Shown: piece by piece, positions 6,044 to 7,462 of the stretch
Numbering within the stretch: the first letter of the stretch is position 1
Layout of the letters: every line of letters begins with the position of its first letter
NCBI GenBank assembly: GCA_964565435.1
Contig: CAZMEY010000038.1
Span: 1-7,462 of the forward strand
DNA: 7,462 nt
From: JAQTTT01 sp964565435
Lineage (GTDB): Archaea; Nanobdellota; Nanobdellia; Tiddalikarchaeales; Tiddalikarchaeaceae
Direction: 5' to 3'
Notes under the pieces: generated by a model
The model's database searches: none
Seen by the model: the letters and a program-made list of their open reading frames with translations, nothing else
What the model was told of the DNA's origin: nothing
Position numbers and translations under genes: made by a program

Positions 6044-6808
6044 TTATCGCTGCAAAAGATTTTTTATCTGCCTAGAATGCTTTTTGGCGGCATTATACCC
6101 CAAATCAAACAATTCGGAGGGATTTTTTATTGACAATATTGAATACTTGCCAGTGGGTATTCTTATTGCAATGTCAGAGTTTCTCTCTTCAAGCCTTGTT
6201 AAGCTATCTTCTGTTATTAATATTGTATCCCTAGCTATGTCATTTATCAAAAGGTTTGGCTCAATCAATTCATAATCAAAATGCAATAAGCTGATGCTTA
6301 TTATTTTTTTAGCCCCTTTATCCCTTAAGACATTTATTGGAGTCATGCTTGTCAGCCCCCCGTCAACAAAGGTCATTCCATTAATCACCTCTGGAACAAA
6401 AAATCCCGGAATGCTGCAGCTTGCGGCAACTGCATCAAGCAAATTGCCTTTTTCAAAAAAATGTGGCATTGCTGTCTGGATATTTGTCGCCACTGCAATA
6501 AATTTGGTTTTTAATTCTTCAATGTTTCCGTTCATGTATTTTCCAAAAACTGCCTTGAATTTTCCTTTTTTTGACAAGCCTTTTAGGGGGATATCCAGCT
6601 CAAAAATCTTTGAAATGTTTATCTTTTTGCCATGCTCAAAGATTTCATCAGCGCTTAATCCATTGGCGAGCATTGCTCCAACAATTGAGCCAATGCTTGT
6701 GCCCGATATTATATTTGGCTTAAAGCCACATTCTTCAAGAAATTTTAGAGCGCCAAGCAATGCGAATCCTTTAGCGCCTCCACCTCCAAGAGCCAAGCCG
6801 TATTTCAT
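6044..6808 (-). CDS. Patatin-like phospholipase (RssA-type)
   Basis: A 254-residue patatin-family acyl hydrolase, a Ser-Asp dyad enzyme releasing fatty acids from phospholipids or other acyl esters, probably cytoplasmic or loosely membrane-associated because it has no signal peptide. From the chosen start, the oxyanion-hole motif GGGGAKG is at 8-14, the nucleophile elbow GTSIG at 36-40 (Ser38), the block ASCSIPGFFVP at about 129-139, and the DGG motif at 149-151 supplies Asp149. The start at 6808 is preferred because the family begins MKYGLALGGGG right at the first strand and it lies four bases after the RuBisCO stop. An in-frame ATG at 6844 would add twelve polar residues and overlap RuBisCO by 32 bases. 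No good ribosome-binding site is seen for either. The natural lipid substrate is unknown. Confidence 0.9.
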   Translation of the reverse strand: MKYGLALGGGGAKGFALLGALKFLEECGFKPNIISGTSIGSIVGAMLANGLSADEIFEHGKKINISKIFELDIPLKGLSKKGKFKAVFGKYMNGNIEELKTKFIAVATNIQTAMPHFFEKGNLLDAVAASCSIPGFFVPEVINGMTFVDGGLTSMTPINVLRDKGAKKIISISLLHFDYELIEPNLLINDIARDTILITEDSLTRLEERNSDIAIRIPTGKYSILSIKNPSELFDLGYNAAKKHSRQIKNLLQR

Positions 6809-6812
6809 GGTT

Positions 6813-7462
6813 TTATTCGTAGACTTTTTCTCCCCATTTTTCATAGGCTTTCTTTAATGCTGGGTGGCTTTTGGAATATTCTTTCAAAGAGATTTTTTTC
6901 AAATAAGCTTCAATGCTTTCTCTTACAGCTTTAGCCCCTTCATTTGTGCCACCAGGATGGCTATGCATGCCTCCACCAACTTGAACAATTATCTCTGTGC
7001 CCAATAAATCTAATACTGGCTTTAAAATCCCTGGATGAAGCCCGCCGCTTGCAACGCTAAACATTGGCTTGATATTTCCCCAATCCTGTGAAAGCATCAA
7101 GTTTTCTTCTTTGTTTTGCATCAATGAAGATTTTTCATAATTTGTCCTGACTTCATCCTTGCCTCCGACTAATTTGCCCATTGCCCCAATATGCAATTGG
7201 TCAATTCCCTGAAGCCTTGCAATCTCGCAGATGACTTTCATGCTTACTCCATGCAAAGGATTCCTGTCAAAAGCTGAATGAAACGCTCTGTGGCCATGAA
7301 CAATTAATCCCATCTCCCTTGCCTTGTTGCAAATAGTCTGGGTTGCTGCCCAGCCAGCTGTTAAAGTGTCAATCATTATATATTCATTGCCTGATTTCTT
7401 GACCAACTCCATTCTTTTAATCATCTCATTGGTTTCAGCAGTGATATTAATCAAATAGCTTT
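6813..7462 (-). CDS. rbcL: RuBisCO large subunit, archaeal form III or II/III type, C-terminal half
   Basis: This is the C-terminal half of ribulose-1,5-bisphosphate carboxylase; the reading frame is open to the window edge (Ser-Tyr-Leu precede INITAETN), so the TTG at 7452-7454 is an internal Leu codon, not a start. Visible active-site elements are HRAFH (7278-7292; His294, Arg295 and His298 in spinach numbering), the loop 6 segment HIGAMGK with catalytic Lys334 (7173-7193), SGG (7041-7049; Ser379 region) and GGG before HSHPGG (6969-6977; Gly403-404 region). The carbamylated Lys201 region lies outside. The C-terminus, with EYSKSHPALKKAYEKWG, resembles Thermococcus form III. In such archaea the enzyme acts in AMP/nucleoside salvage, turning ribulose bisphosphate and CO2 into two 3-phosphoglycerates; that role is inferred. 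Loop 6 is one residue shorter than in form I. Confidence 0.93.
   Translation of the reverse strand, partial: SYLINITAETNEMIKRMELVKKSGNEYIMIDTLTAGWAATQTICNKAREMGLIVHGHRAFHSAFDRNPLHGVSMKVICEIARLQGIDQLHIGAMGKLVGGKDEVRTNYEKSSLMQNKEENLMLSQDWGNIKPMFSVASGGLHPGILKPVLDLLGTEIIVQVGGGMHSHPGGTNEGAKAVRESIEAYLKKISLKEYSKSHPALKKAYEKWGEKVYE

Noticed and set aside
6809..6844. Upstream ATG at 6844 as the patatin start
   Set aside because: It would add a polar twelve-residue extension before the first family strand and overlap RuBisCO. The ATG at 6806-6808 fits the family start and the operon spacing better.
6294..6857. 187-residue open frame on the plus strand
   Set aside because: It mirrors the patatin gene, whose catalytic motifs are complete on the minus strand, and shows no recognisable domain.
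7452..7462. TTG at 7452-7454 as a start codon for the last gene
   Set aside because: The frame stays open to the edge and the residues before it (Ser-Tyr-Leu) continue the RuBisCO family sequence, so the gene is truncated by the window.
1..7462. CRISPR array, insertion sequence, integrase or toxin-antitoxin module
   Set aside because: No regularly spaced direct repeats, no terminal inverted repeats and no transposase or nuclease motifs were found in reading either strand.

Overview
The window looks like a piece of a low-GC archaeal chromosome, most likely from a DPANN-type lineage such as Woesearchaeota or Pacearchaeota; the lineage is inferred, not proven. Supporting evidence: a RuBisCO of archaeal form III (or II/III) type, TATA-box promoters of the TTTAAAA / TTTATATATAAA kind about 26-28 bases from start codons (implying leaderless mRNAs), a GGTGA ribosome-binding site only at an operon-internal gene, and a lipobox protein with thrombospondin-like Trp/Cys modules. 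Coding density is very high, with almost no intergenic DNA.

Layout. Positions 1-47 hold the 5' two thirds of a tRNA-Phe(GAA) on the minus strand, cut by the window edge, with its own promoter in the 41-base gap to the next gene. Positions 89-4123 hold a two-gene minus-strand operon encoding the two halves of a heterodimeric ABC exporter. The upstream gene (2360-4123, 587 aa) has the degenerate Walker B and H-loop residues. The downstream gene (89-2359, 756 aa) starts on the base after its partner's stop codon and carries about 150 extra residues inside its nucleotide-binding domain. A 94-base divergent promoter region (4124-4217) separates this operon from a plus-strand gene (4218-5468) for a secreted Cys-rich lipoprotein with two thrombospondin-like modules and eleven Cys-pair repeats. 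Its 3' end overlaps by 15 bases the convergent CYTH-domain gene (5454-6011, minus). Upstream of that on the minus strand lie a patatin-like phospholipase (6044-6808) and the C-terminal half of RuBisCO (6813-7462), which runs off the window.

How the genes may work together. The ABC pair forms one exporter with one consensus and one degenerate ATP site. RuBisCO and the patatin gene are 4 bases apart and probably co-transcribed. In DPANN archaea, form III-type RuBisCO usually acts in AMP/nucleoside salvage to 3-phosphoglycerate, but its partner enzymes are not in this window. The lipoprotein shares only a promoter region with the exporter, so a functional tie is speculative.

The items most worth a second look are the insertion in the ABC nucleotide-binding domain, the eleven-unit Cys-pair repeat lipoprotein, and the shortened loop 6 of the RuBisCO. 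No mobile element, CRISPR array or clear new multi-gene system was seen.
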